Assembly (NCBI RefSeq): GCF_019393635.1
Contig: NC_057866.1
Location: 9,930,223 to 9,994,222 of the forward strand
Origin: Dromiciops gliroides
Lineage: Eukaryota; Chordata; Mammalia; Microbiotheria; Microbiotheriidae
DNA: 64,000 nucleotides
Reading direction: 5' to 3'
Shown: positions 43,338 through 54,650 of the stretch, in pieces
How positions within the stretch are numbered: position 1 is the stretch's first letter
Layout: each line of letters opens with the position of its first letter
Translations under genes and position numbers: made by a program
The notes under the pieces: generated by a model
The model's input: the letters and a program-made list of their open reading frames with translations, nothing else
The model's database searches: none
What the model was told of the DNA's origin: nothing

Positions 43338-43815
43338 GGAGCAAAACCAGGAGAACATTGTACACAGTAACAGCAGCACTGTGCAATGATCAACTGTGAT
43401 AGACTTGGCTCTTCTCAGCAATACAATGATCCAAGACAATTCCAAAGGACTAATGATGGAAAATGTTCTCCACATCCAGAAAAAAGAACTGTGGATTCTG
43501 AACGCAGATTGAACCTTACTGTTTCTACTTTTGTTTTTGTTTTTTCTTTTTTTTTGAGGTTTTCCCCTTTTGTTCTGATTCTTCTTTCACAACATGACTA
43601 ATACAGATATGTTTAATGTGATTGTACATATATAACCTATATCGGATTGCTTTCTGTCTGGGGGAGTGAAGGGGGGAGGGAAGGGAGGGAGGGAGAAAAC
43701 TTTGGAACTAAAAATCTTATTAAAACAAATGTTGGAAACTATCTTTACATGTAACTAGAAAATAATAAAATATTTTAATGATTTAAAAAATAAAAAAATT
43801 TAAATTTAAAAAAAT
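43338..43815 (+). mobile_element. 5'-truncated LINE-1 3' end, plus
   Basis: GAGCAAAACCAGGAGAACAT through the 3' UTR and A-rich tail. Flanking AATTATACTCT at 43327 and 43816 is the target duplication. Confidence 0.85.
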
Positions 43816-44146
43816 AATTATACTCTCACACTCAGTCCAATTGGAATTAAAATGGTCTTTTATTTGTTGCTAGAGAAAGTGACAGGTGAATTTGAAACAT
43901 CCTCCTCCCAGAACAGAAAGGCAAAAGCTTTTATAGAGGATATATGGGGTGACCACCTGAAAATGGAAAGTTCCTTTTTGGGGTGGGGTGGGATGGGAAA
44001 GCTTGGGTGTTTGTCATATTCCTGAGAATCAGGGGCATTTTTTTTGTAATGATGGTCCTCACCTCTGGAGTTATCTCTGTCTCCTGGCTCTGGTCAGGTA
44101 GTAGCCAAGCTTACTTGACTTTCCTGCTTTACTATTTTATCTCCCT

Positions 44147-44300
44147 GGGGCAGCTAGGTGGTGTAGTGGATAAAGCACTGCCCTTGGATTCAGGAGGACC
44201 TGAGTTCAAATCCAGTCTCAGACACTTGACACTTAACTAGCTGTGTGACCCTGGGCAAGTCACTTAACCCTGCAAAACAACAACAACAACAACAACAACA
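44147..44300 (+). mobile_element. CORE-SINE with (AAC)n tail, plus
   Basis: Full copy whose tail is eight AAC units. Flank ATCTCCC on both sides. Confidence 0.9.
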
Positions 44301-44564
44301 ATCTCCCCTTACTCCTTTGTGTATCTGTCCTGACATCTAGTTGGTCAAGCTAAACTTTAATAGTCCCTTGATTCCTCCATATGTCTGTCCCATTATCTGG
44401 TCATCTTTTGGTTTTGCTTCTCACAAGAGAAACTTCTGATTTATCCTAAGCCCCAAGTCATGCTCCAAGATTTCTCCAGGGTCCTTACATTCCACATCCT
44501 CACCACCATCCTAAAAGCAAGCTCCCTAGGTGCTCCACACCAGACTCCCATGACAATAATGACA

Positions 44565-44815
44565 TAATAATTATAGCTTGTATATTGCCTTAAAGTTTCC
44601 AAAGCACTTTACAAATATCTTATTTGAGTCTCACAAGAACCTCATGAGGTAGCTGCTATTATTATCTCCATTTCAGAGAGTAGGAAAGTGAGGCAAACAG
44701 TAATTAACTGACTTGTTCAGGGTCACACAGCTATGAAGTGTCTCAGGATGGATTTGAACTCAAGTCTATCTGACTTCAGGTCCAGTGCTCTAACTACTGA
44801 CCCACCAGCTGCTTC
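44565..44815 (+). repeat. THER1/MIR SINE, plus
   Basis: AAAGCACTTTACAAATATC, CTCACAAGAACCTCATGAGG and CAGGGTCACACAGCTATGAA in order. Confidence 0.72.
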
Positions 44816-45103
44816 CCTGGTTTTTTTTTTTTTTTTAAGTTTCATCTTAGTGGTTCTCTTTCATTTTTTTACATTTGCTTAATTTCTGAATATACCCCTC
44901 CCACTCCCCTATCCAGAGAGCCTTTCTTTGGGCCATAAATAAGCAAATAAATAAAGTTTTTAAAGCCTTTCAGTAAAGCCAATCTACACAATGGTACCCG
45001 GTGGTTTGAGTAAAGACAAAATGACTTCCAGCTTTCAGTCCCTCCCCTCCGCTTCCTCCAATCTCTGCTGTACATTACCTCCCCCTAAATCTTCCTAAAC
45101 TAC

Positions 45104-45200
45104 AGAATCTAAAAATTTCTGAATTGGCAGGAACCACAGCCCACACTAGCCCAATGAATACCCCCAAACCAGCCCTTTTACAACATATTTAACAAGAGGT
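45104..45200 (-). repeat. CR1/L3 LINE 3' end relic
   Basis: CAGAATCTAAAAATTTCTGA followed by GGCAGGAACCACAGCCC, strongly decayed. Confidence 0.4.
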
Positions 45201-45368
45201 TATCCACCCAGCCTGCCCTAGATTAGCTCCGGAATGGACCAATAGCCTTCACTGGAGATCCAGCGTAATCCAACTAAACCCAGCTCCAGGAGCCAGCGGA
45301 CTTAAAAATCCTCTGCACTCTGCTCTAGGTGACGCTTCCTTGTGTCTCTGCTAAAAGACTATATTGTA

Positions 45369-45493
45369 GGGGCAGCTAGGTGGCGCAGTGGATAGAGCAC
45401 TGGCCCTGGATTCAGGAGGACCTGAGTTCAAATCCAGACTCAGACACTTCACACTTACTAGCTGTGTGACCCTGGGCAAGTCACTTAACCCCA

Positions 45494-45540
<47 letters not shown>
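45369..45540 (+). mobile_element. CORE-SINE with (CA)n tail, plus
   Basis: Flanks AGACTATATTGTA (45356) and AGACTATTGTA (45541). The tail holds about 23 CA units (45495-45540). Confidence 0.92.
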
Positions 45541-45541
<1 letters not shown>

Positions 45542-45664
45542 GACTATTGTAAAGGGGGGCGGGGGGGGGGGGAATGCCCTATGCTCCTACCCTGACCTTT
45601 CCAAGTTACAAGAGAACCAAGTGAGTCCTCAAGAACTGGGTTCTTCCTGGTGTTCTACTCTAGG

Positions 45665-45895
45665 GCAATGCAGTGGACAGACCACCCGACTTGGAGTCAG
45701 GAAGACCCGAGTTCAATTCCAGCCTCAGATATGCAGCTTTGTGACCCTGGGAAAGTCATGTAAACTTCTGTCTGCCCATTTCCTCATCTAGATAATAAGC
45801 AAAATAATCATAACTGCCTGAAGATCAAATGAGATAATATTCATAAAGTACTTTACAAACCTTAAAATCCTTTTTAAAAGCTACCTATTGTGTCT
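45665..45895 (+). repeat. MIR/THER-type SINE, plus
   Basis: GCAATGCAGTGGACAGACC head, GTTCAATTCCAGCCTCAG body and AAAGTACTTTACAAACCTTA tail. Confidence 0.68.
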
Positions 45896-45971
45896 CGTGG
45901 CAGCCAGGTGGCACAGTGATAGAGTTCTGGACCTATAGTCAGGAAGACTCATTTTCCTGAGTTCCAATTGA

Positions 45972-46824
45972 TGTGGGCAGGAAATTTGGGGTCAAATTGA
46001 TCCTGAGTAGTCCCAAAAGAATTACAAGACTCAGTGACTCAGTTTACCAAGTTTTATTGCAATGCTGTGAGTGATCACAGGGAGAGAACCAGAAAAGTGG
46101 AAAGGTGTCTCTTGAATAGTAAAAGACAGTTATATTTATAGTATAGATAAATTGATTATCAGTCTCATTATAATAATCTCCACCTTTGGGGAGGTACAAG
46201 GGAGGGCCTGTTCTACTCACTATAATATTCTCCACCTTGGGGTGTTACAGGGGAGGGCTTATCCTAATTTGGAGTTCCTGGGGTCCTAAGCCAACCCCTA
46301 AGGCAGGTACCTTTTTCAGTGGAGGTGTGTTTTGGGGATTTACATGTCATAAGGTGAATCTGGGGACAAATTTGGCCTTTTTTGTGCATGTCTCTTTCTG
46401 GTTCCCATGACTAGTTTCAAAACATAATCATTTTTCTTTTATTTCTGGTCTGAATTTCTATGGGCTATCAATTCCCTCTTTGTCTTCAGGTCTCCATGGC
46501 CTTGGTCCCTCTGTTCCAGTTATAGGTACTGATTTATGTGAGCACAAGAACCTAGCATAAGCTATCCATTAACTGAGGTCTGACTCCCTTTTTAGAGCTA
46601 ATATCTGAGTTAAAATAACCTATATCAGATTACCTGCTGTCTAGGGGAGGGGGGAGGGAGGGAGAAAAATCTGAAATTGTAAAGCTTGTATAAACAAAAG
46701 TTGAGAACTATCTTTACATGTAACGGAAAAAATAAAATACCTTATATGTAAAAAAAAAAAATCTGAGTTAAAGCTTGGGTGTTAGGTTTTTCCATTTACC
46801 CTTTTTTTCACCTCCTACATCACA
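45972..46824 (-). mobile_element. LTR, minus, with a nested L1
   Basis: On the minus strand: TGTGATGTAGGAGG start, GCAATAAAACTTGG signal, CCTGCCCACA end. Inserted in a MAR1 SINE; flanks are not a clear duplication. An L1 3' scrap is inserted at 46615-46760. Confidence 0.72.
46615..46760 (+). mobile_element. very short LINE-1 3' end (146 bp), plus
   Basis: Only the last part of the 3' UTR and the A-tail. 12-bp duplication ATCTGAGTTAAA at 46603-46614 and 46761-46772. Confidence 0.92.
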
Positions 46825-46991
46825 ATCCTGCCTCAGACACTTACCACCTACCTGTGTGACCCTGGGCAAGTCACTTAACCCTGTTGGCCTTAGTTTCCTC
46901 ATCTGTAATATGAGCTTGTAGAAAGACATGACACACCACTCCAGTGTCTTTGTCAAGAAAACCCCAAATGGAGTCACATGACTAAAATGAC

Positions 46992-48430
46992 TAAACTACA
47001 GTAACCCATAGGCATCTCAAGTTCAACATATCCTATAGAGAAGTCATTATTTTTCCACATGTAAACCCACTCTCTCCTTCACTTCTCTGTTTCTGTGGAG
47101 GACACTACTTCTTCCAGTTGCCTAGGTTTTCAACTGCCAATTCTTCAGTTCCATCCAACCCCCATAAAACTATATGTGGTCGCCTTATTTCTGTCCCAAT
47201 TTTGGGGAAAATTAGCTGGGGTTTCTAATAAATTGCTACTTATAAATTAGAAGCTTTAGTACCAGTTTGGGGGCATTAAGCATTTATTAAAATATATTAG
47301 ATATTAGTAAAGAGAGATAGCACATGGCTCAGAAAGTTAGGAAAGCCTAGTTAGCATAGAGGAGAGGAAAAAAGGTGCCACTACTTATGAGTATCTGGCC
47401 AAAAAGGAAGTCCCTATGCCTCTGAGAGCAGAAGCTTCCTGCAGGTCCAGAAGAGAGGTGGTCCCTACACACCACTCCAAGCCAATTGGCCAGCATCACC
47501 CAAATCCATTGGTTCACTGGACTTGAGAGAGGCCCATGAGCAGAACATGCTGAGGTCAGAGCTCAGAGAACTTACCCTCTGAGGGCCAGACCCTCAGGTA
47601 GGTATGGTTTCAACCAAGTCAACTTCAAGTGAGTTAATCAGCAAAGTCAATCCAATCAATCTGGGTATCCTAAAATCCATTACCCTCTCACAATATCCAA
47701 TCAGTTGCCAGCTCTTTTCAACTTCACCTCAACATTTCTTGATTCCATCCCCTTCTCTTTCCTCATACCCAAACTACCTTCATTCAGGCTCTTACCTGCA
47801 AAATTTCAATAGCCTTTAATTCAATGGTTCTTAACAACTTGGTAAGGTTTTTAAAAAATATATTTTGACAACTATATTTCAATATAATTTGTTTTCTGTA
47901 TCTCATTTTATTTTATTTACTTAAAATCATTTTCTCTGAGAAGAGATCCATAGACTTTGCCAGACAGCCAAAGAGGCCCGTGACAGAAAAAGGTGAAGAG
48001 CACCTGGGTCTCCCCACATCTGGTCTTTCTATTCTCCAATTCAGCTGCCAAACTCATTCCTAAAGTACAACTCAGACCAGATCACTTCTCTGCTCAAGAA
48101 ACTTCACTAGCTCACCATTGCCATTAGGTTAAAATATTTTTGGCATTTGGGGAGCCATATGCAGACTCTAGACTATCTAAGCAAGCCCGTTGTACAGTAT
48201 TCCCCTTCTAAAGCTCCACGCTCCCAGCCACACTGGCCCTTCTGATATTCTCCATAAAAAATATTCTACCTCTTTCCACTATGCCTATGTATAAGTTATA
48301 TCCCATGCAGAGAATGCTCACCCTCCTAACCTCTTTCCACCTCTTGGACACCCTAATTTCCTTCCAGGCTCATCTCAAGTTCTACCTTCTTCACAAGGTC
48401 TTTCCTGATTCCTTCAATTAGTGTTCTGAT
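46992..48430 (+). repeat. L2 LINE 3' region, split by an LTR
   Basis: 46992-47191 and 47640-48430 carry L2 3' UTR landmarks (CAGGCTCATCTCAAGTTCTA, AAGGTCTTTCCTGATTCCTT). The LTR at 47192 interrupts them. Confidence 0.6.
47192..47605 (-). mobile_element. LTR, minus
   Basis: On the minus strand it carries TAATAAATGCTTAA and ends TTTCCCCAAAATTGGGACA, like the LTR at 15758-16189. The start is uncertain. Confidence 0.6.
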
Positions 48431-48435
48431 TATTA

Positions 48436-48782
48436 TCTAGTGATAGATAAATAGATAAATGAACAGACATATGGATAGATAGATGAATGGAAAGACAGAA
48501 GAATGAAAGGATAAACAGACAGACAGATGGATAGATATTTAGATAGAAAAACAGACAGACAGGGGGCAGCTAGATGACGCAGTGGTTAAAGCACCGGCCC
48601 TGGATTCAGGAGTACCTGAGTTCAAATCCGGCCTCAGACACTTGACATTTACTAGCTGTGTGACTGTGGGCAAGTCACTTAACCCCCATTGCCTAAAAAA
48701 AAAAAAGAAAGAAAGAAAAACAGACAGACAGATGGACAGATGAGTGGAAGGACAGACAGATGGAAGGGCAGGCAGGCAGATG

Positions 48783-48873
<91 letters not shown>

Positions 48874-49140
48874 GGATGGATAGATATTTGAATAGAAAAC
48901 CAGACAGATAGGCAGATGGACAGATGAATGAAAGGACAGACAAATGGAAAGGCAGACAGACAGATGAATAGATAGATAGATAGACAGACAGAAGGATGGA
49001 TAGATATATGATAGATCAATAGATATATGGACAAATGGACAGATATTAGATAGAAAAACAGACAGATACATGGATAGGTAGATGGCCAGAATGAAAGGAC
49101 AAACAGATGGAAAGGCAGACAGTCAGACAGATAGATAGAT
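48436..49140 (+). repeat. GATA/GACA tetranucleotide region
   Basis: Imperfect GATA, GACA and GGAT units, with about 22 pure GATA units at 48784-48871. A SINE is inserted at 48563-48714. Confidence 0.92.
48563..48714 (+). mobile_element. CORE-SINE, plus, in the GATA region
   Basis: Flanks GAAAAACAGACAGACAG on both sides. Confidence 0.9.
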
Positions 49141-49149
49141 CTTATATTT

Positions 49150-49298
49150 TTTCTTTTTTGTGTGTGGGGCAATGAGGGTTAAGTGACTTTCCCAAGGTCA
49201 CATAACTAGTAAGCGTCAAGTGTCTGAGGCTGGATTTGAACTCAGGTCCTCCTGAATCCAGGGCCGGTGCTCTATCCACTGCGCCACCTAGCTGCTCC
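49150..49298 (-). mobile_element. CORE-SINE, minus
   Basis: Full copy, slightly diverged, ending GCTGCTCCC. Confidence 0.86.
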
Positions 49299-49419
49299 CG
49301 ATTCTACATTTTTCTGTGAAAATATGGAGAAACTCCTCCTGGGTTGCCTGTGTACTAAAGGGACCTGTTAGAACAATTTTCACCCCGGCCAGTCTTTTTT
49401 TCAGTGGTAGAAAACAAGC

Positions 49420-49512
49420 ACCTTATAGGACAAGGACTGCTTCCTTCTTACCCCTGTGTCTCCAGAGGCTAGTGCAATGCAGGCACATAGTAGGCACTCT
49501 TAGTCAATTCTA
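49420..49512 (+). repeat. L2 LINE 3' end fragment
   Basis: GACAAGGACTGCTTCCTTCT followed by CACATAGTAGGCACTCTTAG. Confidence 0.6.
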
Positions 49513-49904
49513 GTTGCTTGCTTGCTTGACTGATGGGGTAAAATCACTCCAGAGAAGAGCCCCAAAAGGATGACTAAAGATGACAGGCTCCTTCCTATTC
49601 ACATATATGCTGGGGGACTGAAAAGAGCCACTAAAGATGCTGGAGCTTTCTCCTGACTCAAGCCCAAGCTTGGAGCGCCACTTGGTGGCTTGTGCAGAAG
49701 CTACAGGCCAGCTAGTTAGCCCAAGCCAATGTCAAGTGTGCGTGATCCAATGAGAGAGGCGCATACATTTGACCAAGGGTCACCTGAGATGCCACTTCCT
49801 CCAGGTGCCTTTCTTGATTTCCCTAGTTTGGTGTGTGTGTTCTCTTCCTCTTCAAATTATCTTGCATTGTATCCCCCACAGTAGAATGTTAACTTCTTCA
49901 AGGC

Positions 49905-50115
49905 AGTGCTGGGCCTGGAGCCAGGAAGACCTAAACTCAAAGTCAGCAGCCTCAGACACTAACTGTGTGACCTTGGGCAAGTCACTTAACCTCTGTCTCA
50001 ATTTTCTTAATTTCGAAATGAGGATTATAATAGCGCCTCCCTCTCAGAGTTGTAAGGCTCAAAAAATATAATATTTCTAAAACATTTCCACAGTGCCTGG
50101 CAACTAATAAATGCT
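49905..50115 (+). repeat. MIR-type SINE, plus
   Basis: GACCTTGGGCAAGTCACTTA, CTTAATTTCGAAATGAGGAT and CACAGTGCCTGGCAACTAAT. Confidence 0.7.
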
Positions 50116-50146
50116 TGTTCCTGTCCCCCTTTCCCCAACTAACTTT

Positions 50147-50310
50147 ATTTGGGGTTTTTTTGGGGAGGGGGGGTTGGCAGGGCAATGAGGGTGAAGTGAC
50201 TTGCCCAGGGTCACACAGCTAGTGTCAAGTGTCTGAGGCTAGATTTGAACTCAGGTCCTCCTGAATCCAGGGCCAGTGCTCTATCCACTGCGACACCTAG
50301 CACTCCCCAC
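50147..50310 (-). mobile_element. CORE-SINE, minus
   Basis: 14-bp duplication CCCCAACTAACTTT at 50133-50146 and 50311-50324. Confidence 0.92.
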
Positions 50311-50619
50311 CCCCAACTAACTTTTTTTGGGGGGGGGATTGCCCAGCTAACTTTAAATCTGAGTTCACTCTACCCAGGGACCAAGGTAGTGCAGAAGTGA
50401 GGGTTCCTTTCAGAAGTCTTTGTATTGGGAGGCATAGCTTCTCATATTCATTTGTAAAAGCTAGTTGATGTCCATTGTCCACTGACGATATCACAGAACT
50501 ATCAACTGGTTAATTTATATGGAGCACTGGTGTTCTGGGGTAGCCCCAATTCAGACCATTAGCCTGGCAGTTTATGTACAGTGACCACAGACCAGCCCCT
50601 GACTATCCATTTGGATGAT

Positions 50620-50725
50620 GGTGGCGGTGGCAGCGGCGGCAATGCTGCTGCTGCTGCTGCTGATTTGGCAGGGCAATGAGGGTTAAGTGATTTACCCAAG
50701 GTCACACAGCTAGTAAATGGATTAT
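50620..50725 (-). repeat. trinucleotide repeats joined to a SINE scrap
   Basis: GGC-rich units then six CTG units (about 50645-50662) abut a minus-strand CORE-SINE 3' fragment (50668-50720). Confidence 0.75.
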
Positions 50726-51312
50726 TATTTTTTTTTTTTAATCTCAGTTTCTTCAGCATGGTTGTTAGGCTTACAATTCCAGGGATCTGCCTTGATTTGC
50801 ATTTCATCACAGTTGGGGGTCCCTCTATAAGGTCCCTCATTCAATTGGCTGCTTAGGACTTTATGCATTTATAGACCCAAGGACAGCTGGTTTAACTGTC
50901 AGGTCATTTCTATAAAGTCATTCAAAACTAACCAAAGCTTTCTCCATTCACACACAAATAAGGTCCCTTGGAGCTGGGGGGGGGGGGGGGCTCCTTTCCT
51001 GGGCCTCTCCGGAGGTAATTAGCTAGTCATTGCATTAGCAATACAAAAGCCTGGAAACCAAGCAAGAACAGCTCATTCAAATGCTTTTGTCCTTTTAAAT
51101 TCGGGGGAATCTACTTCCGGCAGCCGCTTTGAAGGTAAATTGGTTTGGGGAAATCCCTCCGAAGAAGTCGGAAGCACTGAAGTGACCTGTTTGGGAGGCT
51201 CTGAAGGGCAGGGCAGCTGCTGGGCCCCAAAGACAATTGAGCCGATTTTCTCTGAGGCGCAGACTCACCAGGTAGACTGGCTACTGATAGTTTACTTTCT
51301 CTTCTCCCAAGG

Positions 51313-51350
<38 letters not shown>

Positions 51351-52040
51351 AGAGGCGCCTCGCCATCTCCAGAGGCCTCCCCAAAGGCAAAGCCGACAGC
51401 CTGCTAAAGGCCAATCCAGACTTCCCTTCCTCGCTAGGCCCACCCACTTCAATGAGATTGTTCTCTTCCAACCCTGACTAGTAGAACCAATTGTTAGCCA
51501 TAGCAGGATACAGCATTCAACAAAGAGAGGCAACCTCAAGTTGATTCAGTTGGACAAAGCTTGAGTCACCCATTGTTCGAATTGTTAATATGAATATATG
51601 GATCACCTCAATTTGTTGGAGGTACCTAATTATCCAAAAGTATTTTTTATGAAACCCCAGGTTAATAGGAGCAAATTGCCCTTCAACTGAACTCCAAACT
51701 GAACCCAGATAAAAGTCCCTACCTAGTAACTTCTTTTCCCTAAGGATAGCAAGTCCCTATCATATGATAAGATCTGGGTGTCCTCATCCTTGCCAAACCC
51801 TTGTTTGGAATCCTGTAATCTTATCATGATGCTTCGGTATTTCCTCCATACTTGTTATAACTGAAATGGTTAAACTGCCTTTGCTTCTGTATCAAACTAT
51901 TGAAACTTATAACACTCTGTAACCCATGGACAAAAAACCCTTCTATGCCCTCAGAAGGAGGGAGTCTCTGAGCCCTTCTGAGGAAGGGGGTCTCCAACAT
52001 GATCATGTTATATTTCTTCTTGGGACAAAATTAAATTGGT
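50726..52040. other. no gene recognised; poly-G tract within
   Basis: 50980-51480 is GC-rich, with a 36-base G-run at 51314-51349. 51490-52040 is AT-rich and may be a decayed LTR. The open frames across the G-run are products of base composition. Confidence 0.4.
51314..51349 (+). repeat. poly-G tract (36 bases)
   Basis: Uninterrupted G-run; its length may be unreliable in the assembly. Confidence 0.9.
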
Positions 52041-52044
52041 ATTG

Positions 52045-52330
52045 TTTTTTCTGTCTGTCTCTAATTTTTTTCTGGATGTGGAGAACATTTTCTATCATGA
52101 GTTCTTTGGAATTGTCCTGGATCATTGCACTGCTGAAAAGAGCTAAGTCTATCACCGTTGATCATCACACAATGTTTCTGTTACTGTGTACAATATTCTC
52201 CTGGTCCTGCTCATTTCACTCAGCATCCATCCACTTAAGTCTTTCCAGATTTTTCTGAAATCTGCCTGCTCATCATTTCTTACAGCACAACAGTATTCCA
52301 TTACATTCATTCTATAATCATTTAAAAGAT
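52045..52330 (-). mobile_element. LINE-1 3' end, minus
   Basis: Reverse of the L1 ORF2 end and 3' UTR start (TCCTGGTCCTGCTCATTTCA, TTACAGCACAACAGTATTCC). Confidence 0.75.
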
Positions 52331-52544
52331 TTACTTAAAACATGACTATCCACACTGGAAAAAATCAAGTGAATGAAGAGTGCCAGGCTCTAAAGTGTTC
52401 TAACTCTGATAGGAAGGTAGAACTGATCCCTCTGTACACATATCTTAAATAGGCTAAGGGCTAGTACCAGAACCTAATAGAAAACAATGAATTCTTTTAG
52501 AAAAATGTCATTGCTATTAATTTCCCTCTTTCTCCTACACTTTT

Positions 52545-52692
52545 TTTTGGCGGGGGGTGAGGCAATGGGGGTTAAGTGACTTGCTCAGGATCACACAGCT
52601 AGTAAGTGTCAAGTGTCTGAGGTCGGATTTGAACTCAAGTCCTCCTGAATCCAGGGCTGGTGCTTTATCCACTGTGCCACCTAGCTGCCCCA
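52545..52692 (-). mobile_element. CORE-SINE, minus
   Basis: Flanks CTCCTACACTTTT (52532) and CTCCCACACTTTT (52693). Confidence 0.92.
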
Positions 52693-52959
52693 CTCCCACA
52701 CTTTTAAACAACAGTCTTCCTTTGATGCTGTATAGGTTTCAAGTCATGGAATAATACTGCCTCCAAAGAACAGAGGCTAAAGGTTATAAAAAAGGATAGT
52801 AGAGAGAGGCTCAAGGTGGTTGTGAGTGAGCAGCTGCACCTTATTAACAAAAGAAGTTCTTAAGGATTACCATCAAGGAAGATGCATGTCCAGAAGAGAA
52901 GGTGGATCATCATCTGGGAGAGCCAGTGGTCAGTCCACATGTTCTAATGGTCAATCCAT

Positions 52960-53590
52960 CAATCAACATTTATTAAGCACCTACTATGTACCAGACACTA
53001 GGCTAAGTGCTGGGGGTACAAAAAGAGGCAAAGACAGTCCCTTCCCTCAAGGAGCTTACAATCTAATGGGGAAAGCAACATGAAAATATATATACAGGAT
53101 AAATATAAAATAATTAAAAGAGCCCAGGAATGAAGAGGGGTTGGGGAAGCCTTCCTGTACAAGATGAGATTTTAGATGGGATTTATAGGAAGCCAGGAAG
53201 GTCAGCAGTTAGAGCTGAGGAGGGAGAGTGTTCCTGCCATGGGAGACAGGCAGAGAAAATGCCTGGAGCCAAGAGAAGGGGTCTTATTCTTGGAACAGCC
53301 AGAAGGCCAGTGTCACTGGACAGAAGAGTCCATGATGGGAGTAAGGTGGAAGAAGATTGCAAAGAGGGGGGGGGTAGGGTCCGAAGGACTTTGAATGCCA
53401 AACTGAACATTTTGTGTTTGATCCTACAGATGACAGGAAGCCACTATAATTTATTGATTAGGAGGGCAATGCCACGATTGGACCTGAATCTTAGGGAAAT
53501 CACTTTGGTGACTGAGTGAAGGATGGATTGGATGGGACAGGCAGACACCCCTCCCCACCCCCAGCAATTACTGCAATAATCCAGATGTGA
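52960..53590 (+). repeat. ancient interspersed repeat (MAR/L3-type)
   Basis: CATTTATTAAGCACCTACTA, CTCAAGGAGCTTACAATC and GACAGGAAGCCACTATAATT. The same family occurs at 56630-56860 and 61275-61620. The name is uncertain. Confidence 0.5.
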
Positions 53591-53905
53591 GCCAATCAGG
53601 GAGGAGAAAAGGGGGTACATACAAAAGATGCTATGACGTTAGGAATGGCTGGACTTGGCACTGGATTAGATATGAGGCTACTGGTAACACCAAGAACACA
53701 AGGACTATGACACCGCAAAACTAGATCTGAAAAATATCACAAACCAATCAAAATTTAACTAAAAGTTTTTATTATTTGGCACAAGAGTACATGGCCGGGA
53801 GAAGAAGTCTAAACTTCAACTCCTGGGGAGGAGCAGATTTATGGCATGTTCCTCAATCAGCCAGAGTAAAGACAATGCTTTTATGGGGATAGAAGGGGAT
53901 GGGGA

Positions 53906-54041
53906 GGGGCAGCTAGGTGGGGCAGTGGATAGAGCACTGGCCCTGGATTCAGGAAGACCTGAGTTCAAATCTGGCCTCAGACCCATGACACTTACTAGCT
54001 GTGTGACCCTGGGCAAGTCACTTAACCCCAATTGCCTCACC

Positions 54042-54076
<35 letters not shown>
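53906..54076 (+). mobile_element. CORE-SINE with (CA)n tail, plus
   Basis: Perfect 15-bp duplication AGAAGGGGATGGGGA at 53891-53905 and 54077-54091. The tail holds about 15 CA units. Confidence 0.93.
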
Positions 54077-54077
<1 letters not shown>

Positions 54078-54206
54078 GAAGGGGATGGGGAGATAGACTT
54101 ACAACTGAAAAGTTACAGCTGTTTGGGGAGTGAGGATGCTAGCTATTGGGGAGTGGGATACATGAAACAGTAGATATGTCATATTCCTAACTTAAGGTTT
54201 TTGTCA

Positions 54207-54360
54207 GGGGCAGCTAGGTGGTACAATGGATAAAGCACTGGCCCTCGATTCAGGAGGGCCTGAGTTCAAATCTGACCTTAGACACTTGACACTTACTAGC
54301 TGTGTGACCCTGGGCAAGTCACTTAACCCTCGTTGCCCTACCAAAAAAGAAAAAGCAAAA
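54207..54360 (+). mobile_element. CORE-SINE, plus
   Basis: Flanks AAGGTTTTTGTCA (54194) and AAGGATTATTGTCA (54361). Confidence 0.9.
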
Positions 54361-54650
54361 AAGGATTATTGTCACTACCTGGTCCTAATCATGTAGGAAG
54401 CACATTTGGCCCAATTAGGCTCCTGCTATAAATTTCAAGGCCCCAGCTTTCTGGTTGTCGGTGACACATCTGCTTTGTTATCTGTTTGACTAACCACTAT
54501 CTGGTTAATTAACTGCTTAGCTTTCCCAGTTAGAGTACCCTCTAACTGACCCCAGCAAGTTGATCAACTGTATTATTTCTCATGGTCAGAGTGTCTTCCT
54601 CACAGCTAGAGTATCCCTAACTGGACCCAGGCCTACTGGGCTGCTACTAC

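Larger units (their letters stand above)
43283..44555 (-). mobile_element. LTR, family C, minus, carrying an L1 and a SINE
   Basis: On the minus strand: TGTCATGGGAGTC start, CTCTATAAAAGCTTTTGCC promoter, ACAAATAAAAGACC signal, CTGTGACA end. An L1 3' end (43338-43815) and a SINE (44147-44300) are inserted. No clear outer duplication. Confidence 0.65.
45903..46990 (+). repeat. MAR1-type SINE split by an LTR
   Basis: Left half 45903-45971 (GCCAGGTGGCACAGTGATAG); right half 46825-46990 (CTGCCTCAGACACTTACCAC to CCCCAAATGGAGTCACATGA). The LTR at 45972-46824 sits exactly between them. Confidence 0.75.
53740..54650 (-). mobile_element. LTR-like segment, minus, with two SINEs
   Basis: On the minus strand GGCCATGTACTCTTGTGCC leads into AAATAATAAAAACTTTTAG, an LTR-like polyadenylation region. 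Ends are uncertain. Confidence 0.45.

Noticed and set aside
48784-48871. Regular repeats as a CRISPR-like array
   Set aside because: Simple 4-bp units without spacers in a mammalian genome.
48539-49172. Long minus-strand frames rich in Ser, Ile, Tyr and Leu
   Set aside because: They are GATA/GACA tetranucleotide repeats translated in several frames.
51111-51539. 142-codon frame with a proline run, and its plus-strand glycine mirror
   Set aside because: Artefact of the poly-G tract; no conserved motif.
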